From: JACDER01 sp963717765
Lineage (GTDB): Bacteria; Actinomycetota; Thermoleophilia; Gaiellales; Gaiellaceae
NCBI GenBank assembly: GCA_963717765.1
Contig: CAVQWX010000004.1
Coordinates: 186,001-250,000 of the forward strand
Reading direction: 5' to 3'
DNA length: 64,000 nucleotides
Position numbers and translations under genes: made by a program. Under the pieces are notes generated by a model, which saw only the letters and a list, made by a program, of their open reading frames with translations, searched no databases and was not told the DNA's origin. Every line of letters starts with the position of its first letter. Within the stretch, counting starts at the first letter, position 1. Below, one piece after another: positions 62,480-64,000 of this stretch.

Positions 62480-63152
62480 CGCCCGGTTCGTCGTCCTCGC
62501 GGCTGCGGCGGCCGCCTTCGCGGCCGGTGTCTGGACCGCCCTCGACCCCGCGCACTCCGGCCTCTCGCTTCTCCTGGCGGCCAGCGCGCTGATCGTGGGC
62601 GCCGCAGCCTGGTTGGAGATCGGGCCGGGCTCGGCCAAGGAGCTGGCCCTGATCGCGACCCTCGCGGCCGCCGCGGCGGCCGGGCGGGTGCTCTTCGCCG
62701 CCGTACCGGGTGTTCAGCCGGTGACGGTGATCGTCGTCGTCGCGGGCGCCGCGCTCGGCCTCCGCGCGGGGATCGCCGTCGGTGCGACGGCCGCGCTCGT
62801 CTCGAACTTCTTCCTCGGTCAGGGGCCCTGGACACCGTGGCAGATGCTCGCCTGGGGAGCGTGCGGGGCGGCCGGCGCGCTCGCTGCGCCGCTCATCCGC
62901 AGCCGCCTGTCCCTCGCGATCTTCTGCTGCCTGCTCGGCTTCGGCTTCAGCGCCTTCATGGACGTCTGGAGCTGGCTCGCTTTCTTCCCGCACACCTGGC
63001 AAGCGCTCGCGGCGACGTGGGCGCGGGGCCTGTGGTTCGACGCCGCGCACGCGGCGGGCAACTTCGTGATCGCGCTCGTGGCGGGGCCGGAGTTACGGCG
63101 GATGCTGGAGCGGTACGGACGGCGGTTGCACACGGAGGTCGTATGGGCCTGA
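62472..63152 (+). CDS. ECF transporter S component (probable cobalamin)
   Basis: 226 residues, about six membrane helices: FVVLAAAAAAFAAGVWTAL, LLLAASALIVGAAAWLEI, LALIATLAAAAAAGRVLFA, VTVIVVVAGAALGLRAGIAVGATAALVSNFFLGQGPWTPWQMLAWG (in part) and two more. The GxxxGAxxGLRxGxxvGaxaalvSNfflGqGpwTPwQM block is typical of EcfS proteins in cobalamin and related systems. ATG 62472 overlaps the ATPase end by 8 bases. Confidence 0.83.
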   Translation: MRSARFVVLAAAAAAFAAGVWTALDPAHSGLSLLLAASALIVGAAAWLEIGPGSAKELALIATLAAAAAAGRVLFAAVPGVQPVTVIVVVAGAALGLRAGIAVGATAALVSNFFLGQGPWTPWQMLAWGACGAAGALAAPLIRSRLSLAIFCCLLGFGFSAFMDVWSWLAFFPHTWQALAATWARGLWFDAAHAAGNFVIALVAGPELRRMLERYGRRLHTEVVWA

Positions 63153-63931
63153 AGGCCGTTCTGGTCGCCCTCGTCGTCGGCGTCTCGCCGGCCTCGTACG
63201 TCGCTTCGCACCAGCAGCCGGACGGCGGTTACGCGGAGCGGGGCGGGAAGTCGTCACTCGAGCTGACCGCGTGGTCCGTGCTCGGCCTCGTCGCGGCCGG
63301 GCGGAAACCTGGGAACGAGGCGCAGCTCTACCTTCAGCGTGCGCATGCGCAGGACGTGTCGGATACCGAGCTGCGCATCCTCGCTCTCGAGGCGGTCGGC
63401 GCCGACACCGATGCCTACGACCTGCCGGTCGGCAAGAGCGGTCGCATCGGCCCGCTCGTCAACTCGACGATCTGGGGCATTCTCGCGCTCCGTTCGGCAG
63501 GGCGGCCTGTCCCGGCTGCGACCGTCCGCTACCTGGTGGGCCAGCAGCGGCCGTCCGGGGGTTGGTCGTGGTATCCGCGCGGCGCGCCCGACTCGAACGA
63601 CACGGCGGCCGCCATCCAGGCGCTCCGGTCCGCGGGGGTGACGGGCAAGCCGATCCGTCGCGGCCTCTCCTACCTGCGGATGCTCCAGGGCGAGGATGGC
63701 GGCTTCGCTCTCGTTCGGGGCCGCGCCTCGGACAGCCAGTCGACGGCCTGGACGATCCAGGCGTTCGTCGCCGCCGGAAAGAAGGCGCCCGGCGCGGCGT
63801 TCCGCTTCCTCGCCGGCATGCGCCGTCGCGACGGAAGCTACCGCTATTCGAAGCGGTACTCGGTCACTCCGGTCTGGGTCACCTCGCAGGTGTTGCCGGC
63901 GCTCGCGCGGAAGCCGTTTCCGCTGAAGTGA
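63143..63931 (+). CDS. Exported alpha/alpha-toroid protein (transcobalamin alpha-domain-like)
   Basis: 262 residues. Signal peptide GLKAVLVALVVGVSPASYVA. The rest has prenyltransferase/squalene-cyclase type helical repeats: QQPDGGYAERGG, SSLELTAWSVLGLVAAG, STIWGILALRSAG, GQQRPSGGWSWYPRG, DSNDTAAAIQALRSAG, LQGEDGGFALVRG, DSQSTAWTIQAFVAAG. The repeat is that of the alpha6/alpha6 barrel found in terpene cyclases and in the alpha domain of intrinsic factor and transcobalamin; the DxDD catalytic motif of cyclases is absent. As the last gene of a B12-riboswitch operon with two DUF4430 proteins, a cobalamin-binding role is strongly suggested. Confidence 0.82.
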   Translation: MGLKAVLVALVVGVSPASYVASHQQPDGGYAERGGKSSLELTAWSVLGLVAAGRKPGNEAQLYLQRAHAQDVSDTELRILALEAVGADTDAYDLPVGKSGRIGPLVNSTIWGILALRSAGRPVPAATVRYLVGQQRPSGGWSWYPRGAPDSNDTAAAIQALRSAGVTGKPIRRGLSYLRMLQGEDGGFALVRGRASDSQSTAWTIQAFVAAGKKAPGAAFRFLAGMRRRDGSYRYSKRYSVTPVWVTSQVLPALARKPFPLK

Positions 63932-64000
63932 CGTAGCCGTCCACATGGACGAGGCGCTCGTCCTCCAGGATCGAGTCCTCCCAGTACCAGTGCCACGAGA
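63879..64000 (-). CDS. C-terminal fragment of an unknown gene (cut by window edge)
   Basis: A minus-strand frame enters from the right edge and reads SWHWYWEDSILEDERLVHVDG, then YVTSAETASARAPATPAR and a stop at 63879-63881. Third positions are largely G or C in the first part, supporting real coding. The end overlaps the alpha-toroid gene by 53 bases. The Trp/Asp-rich segment matches no family I can name. Confidence 0.4.
   Translation of the reverse strand, partial: SWHWYWEDSILEDERLVHVDGYVTSAETASARAPATPAR

Overview
The window is GC-rich bacterial chromosome, densely packed and with many GTG starts. The gene content (DUF1844, DUF2277, a DUF2520-panC-panB operon, glutaredoxin-rex, paired single-chain RCK/TrkA proteins, Udg4, tsaE-tsaB-rimI-tsaD) and very frequent leaderless promoters point to an actinobacterium, most likely a deep-branching class such as Thermoleophilia. 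That placement is inferred from gene families and style, not from a marker-tree calculation. No rRNA, tRNA, CRISPR array or intact insertion sequence is visible.

Layout. 1-4127: the end of one MFS transporter, a second MFS exporter, a DUF1360 gene and uvrB. 4415-12240: a LuxR-type ATPase regulator followed by a secreted set: a small DUF4242-like protein, a vanadium-haloperoxidase/PAP2 protein and two tandem FG-GAP plus P-domain proteins. 12241-16902: a rearranged stretch with gene remnants, a CehA-like PHP hydrolase, a GntR fragment, a VapBC toxin-antitoxin pair and a 3' copy of uvrB that looks gene-converted. 16937-23909: secreted beta-helix and propeller proteins, small proteins, a metallophosphoesterase, a 169-base palindromic element and an AI-2E family transporter. 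24013-33046: uvrA with an SOS box, a phospholipase D-like protein, a TetR regulator, a Yip1 protein and the pantothenate operon. 33090-46442: FmdB, uracil-DNA glycosylase, the t6A operon, a subtilase, glutamate dehydrogenase, glutaredoxin-Rex, a cupin, GT4 and GCS2 ligase genes, and an MTA phosphorylase. 46486-51778: a proton-pumping pyrophosphatase and a striking single reading frame joining an XRE DNA-binding domain, one membrane segment and a large beta-propeller. 52204-57271: two APC permeases with UspA tails, a 52-residue membrane protein between them, and two RCK proteins. 57340-59011: a sugar dehydrogenase-like protein, a small protein and VanZ.

The most notable region is 59030-63931. 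A cobalamin riboswitch precedes six tightly overlapping genes: two exported DUF4430 proteins, EcfT, a fused double EcfA ATPase, an EcfS-like membrane protein, and an exported alpha/alpha-toroid protein. Animal transcobalamin and intrinsic factor are built from exactly an alpha6/alpha6 barrel plus a DUF4430-like domain, so this operon reads as a vitamin B12 capture and ECF uptake system whose binder is split into separate chains.

Regulation. At fourteen genes a TANNNT box lies 6-9 bases before the start codon, the arrangement expected for leaderless mRNAs. Several boxes overlap the previous stop codon. Elsewhere genes are joined by ATGA/GTGA/TGATG overlaps. Exceptions with conventional leaders (the XRE-propeller gene, tsaD, the B12 operon) carry hairpins or a riboswitch.
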